A stretch of DNA of 64,000 nucleotides, from contig JAIWZP010000039.1 of the NCBI GenBank assembly GCA_025201375.1, positions 186,001 to 250,000 on the forward strand. The letters are read 5' to 3'. The notes under the pieces were generated by a model, which saw only the letters and a program-made list of their open reading frames with translations, did no database searches and was not told the origin of the DNA. Source of the stretch: Gongronella butleri (taxonomy: Eukaryota > Mucoromycota > Mucoromycetes > Mucorales > Cunninghamellaceae). Position numbers and translations under genes: made by a program. Below are positions 1 through 12,055 of this stretch, one piece after another (within the stretch, counting starts at the first letter, position 1; every line of letters begins with the position of its first letter).

Positions 1-1276
1 CCAACGTCCAAGTAAGCGTCGAATTGCTTTCAATTGGCCATAGCAACCAGCGACCGTGTCACTCACCTTTGTTGTTCTTTTTTTATTTTTTTTCGCGCGC
101 TTAGGCTCGTTTCGCTTCGACCAAACCCCACGTCTCCGAGGTAGGGATGCTTGTGTTTTGATTTTTGATTTTTGATTTGCCATTGGGCGATTTGCCATTT
201 GCATTTTGCCAAAATGCCCATCAAAGGAGGCATTGACAGATGAATTGATGATCTTTTTCTGCTTTTTCTTTCTTTCTCTTTTTCTCATGATTGTTCCCAG
301 CAACCCAAGCAAGTTGCTGCTGTGACCGCCGGTATTGTTGCCTCGACCGCTTTGGCGTACATGTACGTCGACAACACGGTGTCTGCCAACATGGCTGACG
401 AGGGTCTCCACCCTCCCGAGCACCCCTGGTCGCACAATGGCCCTCTGTCGACCTATGATCACGCCGCCATCCGCCGTGGTTTCCAGGTTTACCAGGAGGT
501 GTGCTCGCAATGCCACTCTTTGGACCGCATTGCCTGGCGCAACTTGATTGGTGTCTCCCACACCGAGGACGAGGTCAAGGCCTTGGCTGAGGAGCACGAG
601 TACACCGATGGCCCCGATGACAATGGTGACATGTTCCAACGTCCCGGCAAGGTAAAGAAAACACACAAAAAACACACAAAAAAAGACCATTTCCGCGTCC
701 AATTCGAGGCTCAATTCCTTTTTCGTTTTGCAACTTAGCCCTCGGATTACATGCCCCGTCCCTACCCCAACGACGAGGCTGCCCGTGCTGGTAACGCCGG
801 TGCTTTGCCCCCTGATTTGTCCTTGATGACCAAGGCTCGCCACGGTGGCGCTGTAAGTGACGATTTTCGCGCGTCAAAAAGCGTGTGTTTTTTTTTTTCC
901 CCAGATGGGGCTTATTTCAATTTTGTGATAGGACTATGTCTTTGCCCTGTTGACTGGCTACATGGATCCCCCCGGCGGTGTCGAGGTCCGTGAAGGTTTG
1001 AACTACAACCCTTACTTCCCCGGTGGTGCCATTGCCATGGCCCGCGTCTTGTTCGACGGCTTGGTCGAGTACGAGGATGGCACCCCCGCCACCACCTCCC
1101 AGATGGCCAAGGATGTCTCTGTGTTCTTGTCATGGGCCGCCGAGCCCGAGCATGATGAGCGCAAGAAGATGGGCATGAAGGCCACCGTCATCATCACCGG
1201 TCTCTTGGGCTTGTCCCTCTGGCTCAAGCGCTTCAAGTTCGCGCCCATCAAGACCCGCAAGATCGCTTATAAGTAA
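1..1276 (+). CDS. CYT1: Cytochrome c1, heme protein of complex III (5' partial)
   Basis: Heme-bearing subunit of the mitochondrial bc1 complex; passes electrons from the Rieske protein to cytochrome c. Exons read as 1-11, 105-140, 301-651, 739-852 and 932-1276; the start lies upstream of the window. Visible features are the CxxCH heme site (VCSQCH, bases 502-519), the family blocks [14 protein letters not shown] and [10 protein letters not shown], the axial-Met region [36 protein letters not shown] and a C-terminal membrane helix ([13 protein letters not shown]) followed by a basic tail. The short 105-140 exon (RFASTKP) fits the end of a mitochondrial presequence. All splices are GT-AG and keep frame. 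It converges with NUDE, leaving about 250 bp. Identity is very secure; only the missing N-terminus is unknown. Confidence 0.95.
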
Positions 1277-1472
1277 GAAAACCCCTTTCCCCCTCTCAAA
1301 AAAAAAAAAAAAAATGGAAAAACAATGTTTTGACCCCTTTTTTTTTTCTTTTTCAACTAGCCCTCCCAAATAAATAGGATATGATCGATCCTAGCCTTTG
1401 TCATCCTCTCTTTCGCTCTCTTTCCACCCGTGCTTCGCCTATTTTTTTGCTACTTTTTCTCGCCATCTGTTG

Positions 1473-1478
1473 AATAAA
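1473..1478 (+). terminator. AATAAA poly(A) signal after CYT1
   Basis: AATAAA lies about 200 nt past the CYT1 stop in a T-rich stretch and before the convergent NUDE stop codon at 1528. It is placed by position and motif only. Confidence 0.45.
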
Positions 1479-1527
1479 AACATCTTTTAGATCCATATTT
1501 TATTTATTCATGCTGTTTCTGGCCAAA

Positions 1528-3011
1528 TTAATCGTCCAAATCGCGAGGTGGGGTCATGTACTCGGAAGGTTTGCGTGCTTGGATGTTGGCGAGATGCAAG
1601 GGGCCCGTTGTCACGTCCGTCATGTGCGTATCACGCAAAGGCGGCGAAAGTGGCACTGTCGAGCTGTACGAAGGTGGTGGGTTGAGCAATGGCGTGACCA
1701 GCGATCGGCACGATTGTAAGCGCGCCTCCAAACTCTGCATAGAAAAAAAAAATTAGCGGAAAAAGTTGACGATGGATGCGCTTTCTCTTTTTTTTTGTTG
1801 TCATTACCCTGACGCGTCCAACCATTTCTTGGACCATTTTGACGGGATTATTTGTGGACAGGCTTGGGGACACGGGGGACATTTGCGAGTGACGCATGGG
1901 GATGCGCGACATGCGGCGCGACATGGGGTACGGCTCATTGGACGACGTGTCATCTTGCTGCTGCTCGTAATGCGCGAGTTTCATCTCTTGCTCGCGATTG
2001 CGCTTCTCTGTTTGCTCCAGCTGCGCCTCCAGCGATTGCATGCGCGAGTCTTGCTTGCTGTACCTCTGTCGTAGCACACCAAGCTCTTGGTTCACCTCTG
2101 TTTTTTAAGAAGAGATCGAAGCGTCAGCAGCCAATACACACATACATGAAAGAAAAGCGCGTCATGCCAGGGAAGCTCGACCGCGTCTTACCGTTCAATT
2201 CGTCCCTCAGGCGCTGTGTCTGCTCCGTCAGGCTATCCTTGGTGGCAATTTCATTCTCTACATCATCAGAAAGGACCACGGATCAATGCGCAGTTCGTTT
2301 TTCACCCCCCCTTTTTTCGGTCTTTTTCTCTTTTTACCTAGAATCACGTTCCTTTCGATGGCTCTGTTCAGCTTGATTTCAAGATCACTGAGTGATGAAG
2401 TGGCAGCACTAGAAATACATACAAAAAAAAAATTGATAAAATGAGCCGTCGTCAAGGCGTGATGCGCATGGGCCTCATTTTTTTTTTTTACCGCTCCGTG
2501 CGTTCCAGATCATCATTGTCTAGCTCCAATTCAAGCACTTTTTTGCGGAAACTCTCTTCGGTGGCGCGCAAAATGTCGATTTCGCGCTGCATTTGCATCA
2601 TGGTGATGCTTTGCTCATGTTTTGCGTCCGTGAATTTGGTCTGTAACAAAAAATGAGAAACCAAAGACGAGAATGAATCACGAAATCATACCTTCCACTC
2701 GTCGGCGTCGCGCTTTGACCGCTCGCAAATGGACTTGAGCTCCTTGTACGCCTTTTCTGTCGTTTGTAGCTCCTTTTCGAGCTCCTCCTCGAGTTCACGC
2801 GACGATATCTGGAATTCATCGAGCGCGGCGCGTGTCTCTTGCAGCGTGTTCTCGAGATTCTCGGCATGACTACGATAATAGTCGAGCTCATCCTGAACAG
2901 AGCCAAATTGCCTATACAAATTGAGAAAAAGTGAGTTTCCAGGTGGAAAACACAAGAGCACAGGCTACTGGATAGCGTTATTTACATAATTCGAGTCGAG
3001 TCGTCAGCCAT
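1528..3011 (-). CDS. NUDE/NDEL1-family dynein regulator
   Basis: Coiled-coil partner of LIS1 and cytoplasmic dynein needed for nuclear and organelle movement along microtubules. Seven exons: 3011-2986, 2911-2692, 2640-2492, 2408-2338, 2257-2192, 2097-1808, 1734-1528; predicted 342 residues. The N-terminal half is a long heptad-rich coiled coil with family blocks EFQISSRELEEELEKEL and ELELDNDDLERTER, then LNRAIERNVILENEIATKD, the NUDE hallmark. The last exon has LEARLQSCRSLVTPLL followed by PPPSYSS, as in fungal NUDE proteins. The middle (residues about 205-270) is Ser/Pro/Arg-rich and probably disordered. Start is the first ATG giving MADDSTRIM; the first intron begins only 26 nt into the CDS. 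Assignment is firm; the exact LIS1-binding residues are not resolvable here. Confidence 0.92.
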
Positions 3012-3689
3012 TGTGCCGTGTAGGGTTTGAAAAAGTAAAAAAAGTGGGGAAGAAAAAGCAAGAAACCTCAAAAAAAGGGGAAACTTCTTTTGAAGCCCGC
3101 CCGTTGCCCCTTGAATGAAAGAGCCACGGGCGACCCCATGATCCAAGTCCCGACCTGCGGGCGTGACGCGCCACGATCGTCACGAAAATCATTGTCGCAT
3201 GGCCCACTGATCGACACGTTCCTCCAAAACTTATCAATTTTTCCATTATCTTTTCCAACGGCAGATGTTCAAGCGTGTTCATTTTGACCCACTAACTCTC
3301 GAGCATTTAGAAATCAACACGGCAATTTTTTTTTCGTCACAATATGTATCGTTGAAAAAAGATGTTCCAGCAAGAGGGTTTAAAATAAATTACTTTCTGA
3401 TCGTTTACTTGGAAGTGTAGCCACAACCTAAACCTGTTAAACGTTAAATGAATGAGCGTGACAAGATGTTCAATGTGATTGTTCATTCATGGGATTCTGC
3501 TGAGAACTCGACGAATTGCAATATAGCATAGCCGTTACAAAAAAGAATTGAACTATTGTCGACTTGGAAAAATCTCAGGAAGGTCGCGAACTTTTTGGCA
3601 CCATTAGTTGTGTGACACTCAGTAGCACGCCTTGTTTCAAACCTCAAGGCGTTTGGCTAGCTTTACACGCAAGTCATCTTTGAACAGCC

Positions 3690-3990
3690 CGCATTTTAGC
3701 GTTTTTTTTTTGTTGCATCTGGCCACTCGAGCAAGCAACGCAGGTCAAAACCAGTTGCATCAGAAAGAGCGTGACGAGATGCGTCGAATGGGCCCAATTT
3801 TGCAGCTGAAATCGCTATTTTTTGACGAATAAACGCGCATGTCTCAAAATCGCGAAAATGAGAGCGCATCGCGAAACCCAAAGTTGAGGTCCACGGATTT
3901 CCACCAAACTTGCACACGATGTAGACCCGAGCGAAAGAGCGCCAAATGTGACAAAAAAGGACAGGGTCAACCAGCGCAATCCGCAGCAAT
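3690..3990 (-). repeat. Degenerate dispersed repeat, copy 1
   Basis: Part of this segment matches the opposite strand of 57050-57620. Shared blocks include TTCCACCAAACTTGCACA near 3899 next to AAACCCAAAGTTGA-like sequence, and ATCAGAAAGAGCG near 3762. Read on the minus strand both copies keep a similar peptide block around CKFGG, suggesting decay of a once-coding element. Boundaries are approximate. Confidence 0.5.
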
Positions 3991-4339
3991 GTGTCTTGGA
4001 AAGTTTAATTTCAAATGCATTTTAAGTGGCGAGAACGCGTGATGGAGCCATGCTGACACGTCCATCGCGTAGTCCCGCCAAACATGCGTAAAAGGCGCCG
4101 GCCAAGCGAGCATCGTCCTGGCCTGTGGCGCGTACCATCACGGTTTCAATTTGGAGCCAAACCTTGGGTCAGATGGTGGCGACAAATTCTCGACACGCTG
4201 TAACGAATCTCTTGATGCGCCATTGAACAAAGACGCGAAAAATCATTCTCTTGCTGCCGGGATCGGTTTGGGAGCAAAAGACGCGTTTTTGCCAAAGCTA
4301 GCCTTAGCGCGAAAACACGACGTTTTTTTAATCTTTGGC

Positions 4340-4460
4340 TATTTACGATCGAGTGGCCAGGTCAACTCGCATCGCTGAGGCCTTGATTGTTCGTGTCGTG
4401 CCGTGCTCTGGTACGTGTCAAAATGGGAAAGCAATTGAAGCACCTTTATTTTTCATTTTT
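4340..4460 (+). repeat. Degenerate dispersed repeat family 2, copy 1
   Basis: Shares the 19-mer CAAAATGGGAAAGCAATTG (near 4419) with 32137, and weaker similarity upstream (TACGATCGAG versus TACGACCGA, and GTCAA blocks). The other copy is at about 32050-32180 in the same orientation. Boundaries are approximate. Confidence 0.5.
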
Positions 4461-4770
4461 CCGGGTCGTGGATGGACCCCTGTGAAAAATCGCGAGTTTT
4501 GAAAATGGCGAAATCTCGCGCCTCCAGCATCGCAGCGAGCCCAGCAAGGGTGCGTTTAAATGAGCACGTCTTTCTTTATCAGTTGCTCATGTCACCAGGG
4601 CCATTGCAAGTGTTTAAAAGCAGATCATGGCTTGCTGAGACGCTAAACAAGTCTTTTTTTTTTATATTTTTTATATAAAAAGGATCATTTACAAGATTTG
4701 GTTCTAGTTCTACATTGATGCAATTGGTCAATCTACAGATATTTACAGCTACAGCAAAGGGGGGGTTCAT

Positions 4771-6794
4771 TCACCACTTGGTGGCCAAGGGGTTGCTGAG
4801 ATCTTGTGTGACGGCGTGATACTGCGTGCGAAGGAGCTTTGCGACGTGTTCCTGGGATCGCAGGGCGGTCCATTCGCTGTACACGGTCTGGATGGCATCA
4901 TTGTCGTCGGGCGCGACGCTGGGGCACGAGCGGTACAGCGCCTCAACGTGCTGGACCCAGTCTTTGGCGGGAATGGTTTCTGTATGCTCCTCATCGGGGC
5001 GCAGCTGGCCGCCGCCATTGGCACAGCCGCCAGGGCACGCCATGACCTCGACAAAATGGTAGCTGCACTTGCCGGATTTCACCTTGCGCACGATATTTTG
5101 GATATTGCGGAAGCCAAACGCAGATGCAAAGCGCAGCAGCACGCGGCCGTCCGCGCCCTGCAAAAAGTATTCCTTCAGATCCGCGTTCTTGCCGGTCTTG
5201 ATCACAATCTGCCCATTTTCCGGCGATGCAGAGTCCAATTGGAACAGATCCTTGGCCGCACGCGCCAGAATGTACTCCAACGCGCCGCCGGACGACGAAC
5301 CCGCATTGCCATACGCCGTCAATGTTTGTGTCACAGGGTCCACACCAACCTTGTTGAAGCTGTCAAAAAAAGGGGACAGGCGACCGCGTAAGAATCAAAT
5401 GATTTCTGTTTTTGTCTTTTCATTCTTTTTTTTTCTTTCTTTTTTCTAATTCTTTACATGTCATCCACGGACGCCTCGGGCACTTGTCGAAAGTCAATTT
5501 GCTGCTCGGCAAACATCTTGTCCACCTCGCCGGTCGACAGCACACAATCCACTTCACGGGTATTGAATTCCTCCAAAAAGAAATCTGGGCGACTGGCCTC
5601 GAGCTTTTTGTCGTAGCAGGGCATCACGGCAACGTGGTAAATCTGGTCAGGTCTGTGCAATTGAGAGGCATTTAAAAAGAAATCGAGTGAGAAATGGCTG
5701 TTCTGTTGATATTTTTTTGATTTTCGGTTTACCTGATGGCGTTTTTTGTTGCTAGGTAGTCCTTTACCAGGGAGCCCATCATCTGTTGGGGTGATTTCGT
5801 GGTGGATATAAAAGGCAAGACCTCGCCGTGTGTCTTTTCGGCGTAGCACACCCAGCCGGGGCAAGAGGAGGCGAGCATGGGGATGGATTGTTGCTGCTGC
5901 GGCGCGTCCACAGCACCTCCGGCGGCACCGGCGGCACCACGGCCGCCACGTCGTCGTGCACGCGGCGCATTGCCTGCCTGGTCTTGCTGCTCCAATTGCT
6001 GTTGCTGTTCCTGCCATTGCTTTTCGAGCGCTTCGCCGCCTTGTTGCAAATACGTCTGATACCGCTCGATGAATTCGCGCGCGCCTTCGACGAGCGCCAG
6101 GTCACGCGCAAAGGCAATGTCAAACACATGGTGGACACCGAGCTGGTGCTTGAAAAACGCAACGAGACGCTGATGCACCTGAATCATCGACAATTGGTAT
6201 TTGGCGGCCAGCGACGCACGAGACTGTGGGCTGATGGACACAACCACGGTCTTTTGTTGCTGCGGATTCGCCTTGTTTGCCTGGAGCACCTGATACAGCT
6301 CCTCCTGCGATTGCATCGAAATCAACACACTTTCGGCCGAAGTGACACATCCACTAAAAAAAAAAGAGAAACAAAAGAAAGGTGAGCTTCTAAATGACCT
6401 TGCATTTTCATCTCCTCTCTCATCAAACGACTTGACGTCTGCTAGTTGCCCTGTTTGCTCTATTCTTTTTTTTTTTTGCCCTCACGCACCTGCACGCCAA
6501 GCAATCATTCAATGAGATGGACGCTTGCTCAAGCTTGGACTCGTCGCCATCCTTTGAAATCTCGTAGTAACCGCCTTGGTTGTCGACCTTGATCTCGGAC
6601 TAGAGGGGGAAAAAAAGGTAAAGAAAGTGAGCTAAAGGGCAGAGCAAAAAAAAAAAAAAAAGAAAAAGAGAAAAGTTGCTTACAGGTCCCTGGTTATTGT
6701 CGGCTTTCTTTATTTCCACAGGCTTGATACATGCCTGGGAAGGAGCAATATAGTCGTTCAAGTCGGTCAACGTGAGCGCAGACGAGAAGGCCAT
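4771..6794 (-). CDS. NAR1: NAR1, cytosolic iron-sulfur assembly (Fe-hydrogenase-like)
   Basis: Component of the CIA machinery linking the Cfd1-Nbp35 scaffold to the Cia1 targeting complex; fungal NAR1 is not a hydrogenase. Exons 6794-6684, 6599-6490, 6353-5733, 5652-5458, 5359-4771; predicted 541 residues. N-terminal cluster ligands are visible as C22 and CLACSGC (C70, C73, C76). H-cluster-type cysteines sit in [12 protein letters not shown], in [14 protein letters not shown] and in [15 protein letters not shown]. The N-terminus ([19 protein letters not shown]) is typical. The protein ends in Trp, as NAR1 proteins generally do. An insertion rich in Gln and Ala/Gly (about residues 150-180, QQQQLEQQ) precedes the SCPGW block. 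It is divergent with the DUF1752 gene over a 760-bp shared upstream region. Confidence 0.95.
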
Positions 6795-7553
6795 AGTAAA
6801 AATTAGTGCAAGTATGAGTAATCAAATGGAAAGAGGAAAGAAACGAGATCAAACTGATCTTTGTAGGATTGGGCAGCGGGCGATGATCGGAGCGGAGATT
6901 GAAAGCCGCCAGGTTGCCGGACATGCCGGACACATCGGACACGTCGGACACGTCGGACTCATCGGGCAAGTGGGAGCAAAAGCGCGTTTTTATTCTGTTG
7001 TTGTTTCCAATTTTTTGGGCCAATGGCGACCAAAATTGCCTATCAGACAAGCACGTGCGATCAGGCGGATTGATTGCGATAATGTCGATTCCGAAGGGAG
7101 GTGAAGGGGTCTGTGCATCTGGGATGTTTGGCGCAAAAAAAATAAAAACAAAGATCGGGTTCTGGTGTGGGAATGAATCATCATCAAAAGGGAGCGAGAT
7201 CGCCTTGCGATGACCACCACTTGCCATCTGGGACACAAGGGCCCTAAAATGGGAGTGGGCGTGTGCGTTTTTGTAAGCTCAATCGCCCATTGGGGGGAGA
7301 TGGCGTCCAGAACACACGCTCACACACGCTTTTTTTGTTCTTGTCAGAAAAAAAAAAGTGTTTGAGATATGGATTCCTCCCCCCCTTTTTTTTGTATATA
7401 TAATGTACGAGAAGGAGAAGGGATGGGCTTTTTCTTCCTTCTTTTCCCGTTTCTTTTTTTGTTTCTTCTCATTGTTCACTCCATCTTTTTTCCCCTCCCT
7501 TATACCTTTAGCATATCCCCCTCCTCTTTTCCATCAGCATTTTGCCAAACAGC
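6795..7553. promoter_or_regulatory. Divergent promoter region NAR1 / DUF1752 gene
   Basis: Shared 759-bp upstream region. It contains a short CGG-bearing tandem repeat (6915-6970), a long pyrimidine-rich tract and a TATATATAA-like element near 7395, about 150 bp before the plus-strand ATG. No other gene is supported. Confidence 0.55.
6915..6970 (+). repeat. 9-bp tandem CGG repeat in promoter
   Basis: Imperfect 9-bp units (TGCCGGACA twice, then TCGGACACG twice, TCGGACTCA, TCGGGCAAG). They place CGG triplets mostly 9 bp apart on one strand. CGG triplets are the half-sites of Zn2Cys6 regulators, so a regulatory role is possible but not shown. Confidence 0.6.
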
Positions 7554-8713
7554 ATGACCGCCAACATTTGCGTGGATTATTTGGCACACGATTGGACCTC
7601 GACCGACATCATCCAGGCCAACCAAGAGATTAAAAAACAGCTGCATCAAATCAAAAGCAAGCAATTCCATGCCACAAGCGCCAAGGAGCGCTCTGGCCTG
7701 CAAATCGAGCATGATCGCCTGATTCGCTTCCAGAATGCACTCTGGCGACAAATGGCGAGGCTCTGCACATCAAAGCTTGGCCGAGCAAACCCGATGGTGC
7801 ATCCTTCGTCCGTCAATTGGTAAGTAAAAAAGAAAACTTGTCGGCCCTGAGGCCTAATTTTTTTTTTCTCATCTCCGTTCCTGACTCCGTTTTGCTCACC
7901 CGACGTTTCTCATTTTTTATTGTTAGGCAAAAGGAGTCCGACATCACATGTAAGCATGTTCCACAAGAAAAAAAAAAGTTGATACAACAAACAAAAAATG
8001 CTCAAACACTTTACTTTTTAGGGCTGTATGGGCCATTCTATACTAACAAGGCGTCTCAGCACCACGAACACATCATGTTGCCACCCACTCCACCACCCGA
8101 GGGCATTAAGCCGGTATTGAAGCGGCAACCCATGCCGTCGTTGCAACAGCAGCGGCATCTTTGGTCCAAAGCATCGTCTCAGCCCGGCAGCAGGTCCAAT
8201 TCGTGTTCGTCAGCATCGTCCACGTCGTCGGCAGCATCAACATGCTCGTCGGTGCGCTTCAGCCCTGAAATTGAACGCGTTGAATACCTGCCCGAGTCGC
8301 CTGTGCACACCACGACGCGCCATCATCATCTTTCCCAGCATTTGTTTCACGACGATCTTTGGTCCGACGATGACGAGGACGACGAGGACGATGTCTTGTG
8401 GTCCATGGTGCTCCATCTGGGCCAATTCGTCTCAAAGACGTCCACACAATGGCTGTGGTCCATGGTTGTTCACCAAAAAAAGAAAAAACAGCAACAGGAG
8501 CAACAACAGGCCTCAGCCAGCCACACACCCGCGGCCGCCTCATCTTCCAAATCATCCGTCGACATGGCTTATCTCTGTTTCAACATGACGAAGTCGCTGA
8601 CATCCCTCATGGCAACATGGGTCCTGTATCAGTCGCTCTGGCCATTCTCGTGGCTCATTGCTCAAATCAAGAAGAAATCTCGTCATCCAACCGCATCCGC
8701 GTCATTGTCATAA
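7554..8713 (+). CDS. DUF1752-domain protein, Reg1-like PP1 regulator candidate
   Basis: Exons 7554-7819, 7927-7949 (23-nt microexon) and 8022-8713; predicted 326 residues. The N-terminus has VDYLAHDW...NALWR and, after splicing, SVNWQKESDITWLYGPF, closely matching the fungal DUF1752 core found in Reg1/Reg2-like regulators of PP1 and other glucose/nitrogen regulators. The microexon is needed to restore the NWQKESDITW motif, which supports the model. A Ser-rich stretch is followed by SSVRFSPEIERVEYLPESP, which resembles a degenerate PP1-docking (VxF) site. An Asp/Glu-acidic block and a Gln-rich block follow. The C-terminus is unexpectedly hydrophobic (LTSLMATWVLYQSLWPFSWLI) with a basic tail, so it might anchor to a membrane. 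Function is inferred from family resemblance only. Confidence 0.8.
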
Positions 8714-9947
8714 AAACCCTTGTCTCTTTTTTTATTGTAGCATTATACCTCACGCCATCCTGTAATATATTCCCTCTTTTCATTGCAAATAAACCAAAAC
8801 AACGCCCTGGTTTGCCACCACACACACACACACTTTTTGCACTACCCCCTCTTTTTTTTTTCCCCAAAAGGGTTGACCCGGGTCCCGCTCTCTTTTTTTT
8901 TTACTTTTTGTGTTGCCTTTTGCATAATCCGATGGCGGGGCCGGCGCGAATAATAAAAAAAACAAGAAAATGGAGATAAGCCCCGCAATAGAGAAAATGG
9001 GCATGCCTGTGCATTGCCCTTGCAGAGACAGAGGGAGACACCTTATCAATCATGAATGAGTCAAGGTGAGCGAGGGAATTGTATCATGGGCAACATCAAA
9101 ATCGCTGATTAGAGAGCGAGAATAAAAAAAATGAGGCGCCCACTCTTTTTCGTTCCCGATGCACAGGCCTCCACATGTTTCTTTTTTGTCAATTGGGCGT
9201 GGGGCCGCTTTTTCTTTTTTTTCGTGTCACCCCCCTCTCCCCCCGCTTTTGTAATCGATAATAGGAATTTTTTGTTTTTGGTCTTTGAAAGAAGCTCCGT
9301 TTCACCAAGGACCTGTTCCAGGCCTCGCATCCGCACTTTCAAGCGATTCCCCGCGTGAAGTGCACATTGGGGGACGGACGACGGGCCGGGCCATGACGAA
9401 TCAGCATAATGGAAACGCGCATGAGTGCGGGGCGGCATGAAAAATGGCACCGGGGGAGGTTTTTTTTTACATTTGTGGGATGACGGATTGGACAGGGATG
9501 CGTTCCGGCGCATGGACGCCGCCTCACTCAATGACAGGCGCGGCACCCAATTGCCATCATGATGATGACAATTCCGGCGTATGAGGCTTTTTTTTTTTTC
9601 TAGGACAACAAATTGTCGCAGCAAAAAAAATTGAGATTGCTGATGACAAGTGGCACTCGGCCAGAAACGGATGGGCTTGTGCGGCCGTGCTTTGGCCTCC
9701 ATGGAGGATCTTCTCACGCGCGAGGACCGTGATCGCCATGACGAAAAAAATCACACACTAAAAAAATTAAGCTCGTTTTGACGGCGTCTCGTTATTTTTT
9801 TTGTTTGGGTTCACATCGATTTGGATGGAATACTATCACAATTTCTCTATTTTCTTTATCTGTAAAGCAAGGGACAAGGGGGTGAGGGGGGCCGTGACCA
9901 AGCCTATTTTTTTTATGTGAAATGTCTATGGTTGTACAAATAATTGC
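8714..9947. other. Intergenic between convergent genes
   Basis: Holds the 3' ends of the DUF1752 and IDP genes, several homopolymer runs and a CA microsatellite near 8820. A minus-strand open frame (9109-9717) exists but has low-complexity, homology-free content. Confidence 0.6.
8788..8793 (+). terminator. AATAAA poly(A) signal after DUF1752 gene
   Basis: AATAAA occurs 75 nt past the stop codon. Confidence 0.5.
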
Positions 9948-12055
9948 CTAGTTTCGAAGCTTGTCAAGGCTGTCAGTAATATGTTGCATAAATTCACCAG
10001 TGGTCACGTAGTGTTCCGGCTTGAGGCTAAAAATAGGGCGAAAATGGCATGAGTTCATCCGTGCATAATCACAAAAAGCGGGGGGGGGGAGAGAGGGCGA
10101 AAAAAAGAGGAACGCAGGGGGTAGGGGGAGACGGAGAAGGGTGGCAACGAAAACTTACTTGGCACCGTGGATGGCCAGCGCCAGATCCTTGGTCATGATG
10201 TTGTTGTTTTGCACGGTGTTGATGCAAGCGGACTCGAGATCTTGCGTGAATTTGGCCAAATCCGCATTTTGATCGAGCTTGGCGCGGTGCGCCAAACCAC
10301 GCGACCACGCAAAGATCGATGCAATGGGATTGGTCGACGTGGGGTTACCCTGAAAACCAAAAACCAAAAAGAAGAATAAGCATGATGCCACATTTGCATA
10401 AAATTGCCTCTTTCCACGCGCCAAGATGCGTCGCGACACGTTTTCTCCCGTCCTGCATGGACGCGCCCCTGGTCATTGACGCGTATTTTTGGCATTGGCC
10501 ATCTTGTGCATCAATGCCATCAAGACACGCGTGGCAATTTGTGGCTGCATCGTGTCTGTGATGCCATTCCCAGCTATTGGAGCGCGTCTTTTTGCCAGCG
10601 ATGCGCGTCACGGGACATTGACACGGGTACCTTGCCATACATGGCACGTAAAACGCGCTTTTTGACGCGTTTTTTCCTATTTTTTCCTTTTTTTCCCCTT
10701 TCCCGCCCCTTTCTTCCCTATTTTTTCCTTTTACCTTTTGGTGTTCACGGTAGTGGCGCGTGACGGTGCCGTGGGCGGCCTCGGCCTCGAGGGTCTTGCC
10801 ATCGGGGGTGATCAAGACGGAGGTCATGAGGCCGAGCGAGCCGTAACCTTGGGCGAGAATGTCGGATTGGACGTCGCCATCGTAGTTCTTGCAGGCCCAA
10901 ACAAAGCCGCCCTTGGACTTGAGCGCCTGAGCAACCATGTCGTCGATGAGGCGGTGCTCATACCACAGGTTGGAGGCCTCAAAGTCCTTTTTGTAGTCCT
11001 TGTCGTAGATGTCCTGGAAAATGTCCTTGAAGCGGCCATCATACTTTTTCAAAATGGTGTTCTTGGTGCTGAGGTACAGGGGCATCTTCTTGGAAAGGGC
11101 CATCTGGAAGCAGCTGTGCGCAAAGCCCGTGATCGAGTCGTTCGTGTTGTACATGGCCAAACCGACGCCACCATTGGCAGGGAAATCAAAAATCTTGAAT
11201 TGCTGCGGCTCGCTGCCGTCCGCAGGCTTGAAGGTCATCTCAAAGGACCCAGCCTTGTCCGTCACAAAGTCAGTCGAGCGGTACTATAATAGAGCGCAAT
11301 CAAAAAAAAAAAAAGGAATCAGTGTCTCTGAATCCACACTAAAGTGGCCCCAATGGCCAAACATACCTGATCACCAAAGGCGTGGCGACCAATGACAATA
11401 GGCTCCTTCCAGCCGGGGACAATGCGGGGGATGTTGTTCATAAGAATGGGTTCGCGGAACACAGTGCCATTGAGGATGTTGCGGATGGTGCCATTGGGCG
11501 AGCGCCACATCTGCTTGAGGTTGAATTCTAATGCAAATTGTCAAAAAAAAAAAATGAGCGGTGAAACGTCAAAAAACAAGATCGAATTGACCGCCTCAGT
11601 CCTCAAAAATGGCTTCCATCCAGCTATTTTACCTTCAACGCGTTGCTCATCAGGCGTGATCGTCGCGCACTTGATACCAACGTTGTACTTTTTGATCGCC
11701 TCAGCAGCGTCAATGGTCACTTGGTCATCCGTCTAGGCAAAAACATAAAAAAAATCAGATAGACGGTCAATTTCGATTCCCACGGCTCATGCTCAAGGAA
11801 AAACAAAGCAATCCCTTTGCTTACAGCGTCACGGTGCTCCATGCCGAGATCGTAGTACTTGATGTCCAGGTCGAGGTAGGGAAGAATCAGCTTGTCCTTG
11901 ATGTCGGCCCAAATGATGCGGGTCATTTCGTCGCCGTCCAAGTCGACAACAGGGTTGGCAACCTTGATACGCGACGCAGTCGAGTAGGACATGGCCGCGG
12001 TGCGAGTGGCCGAGGTCTTGAGCACAGAGGCGCGCGAAGCGAGAGAAGCAAGCAT
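9948..12055 (-). CDS. Isocitrate dehydrogenase (NADP), mitochondrial type
   Basis: Oxidative decarboxylation of isocitrate to 2-oxoglutarate with NADPH production. Exons 12055-11825, 11732-11633, 11527-11367, 11283-10735, 10349-10159, 10026-9948; predicted 436 residues. The N-terminus ([20 protein letters not shown]) is basic and Ser/Ala-rich like a mitochondrial presequence, and the mature part starts near [18 protein letters not shown]. Family blocks are [36 protein letters not shown] (substrate loop), YRSTDFV, the metal site region [10 protein letters not shown], and the NADP-binding [15 protein letters not shown] then [15 protein letters not shown]. Length matches eukaryotic IDP enzymes. 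Whether the protein is also made without the presequence (internal ATG at AMSYSTA) cannot be told. Confidence 0.96.

Larger units (their letters stand above)
3012..4770. other. Intergenic, NUDE promoter plus degenerate repeats
   Basis: No credible gene. The first part serves as the NUDE promoter and 5' leader. From about 3.5 kb on the sequence holds degenerate dispersed repeats listed separately (3690-3990 and 4340-4460). Short open frames here lack homology and splice support. Confidence 0.6.

Noticed and set aside
9109..9717. Minus-strand open frame of about 200 codons between DUF1752 and IDP genes
   Set aside because: Content is low-complexity Lys/Pro/Arg from homopolymers, with no family motif, no splice support and an unusual residue mix.
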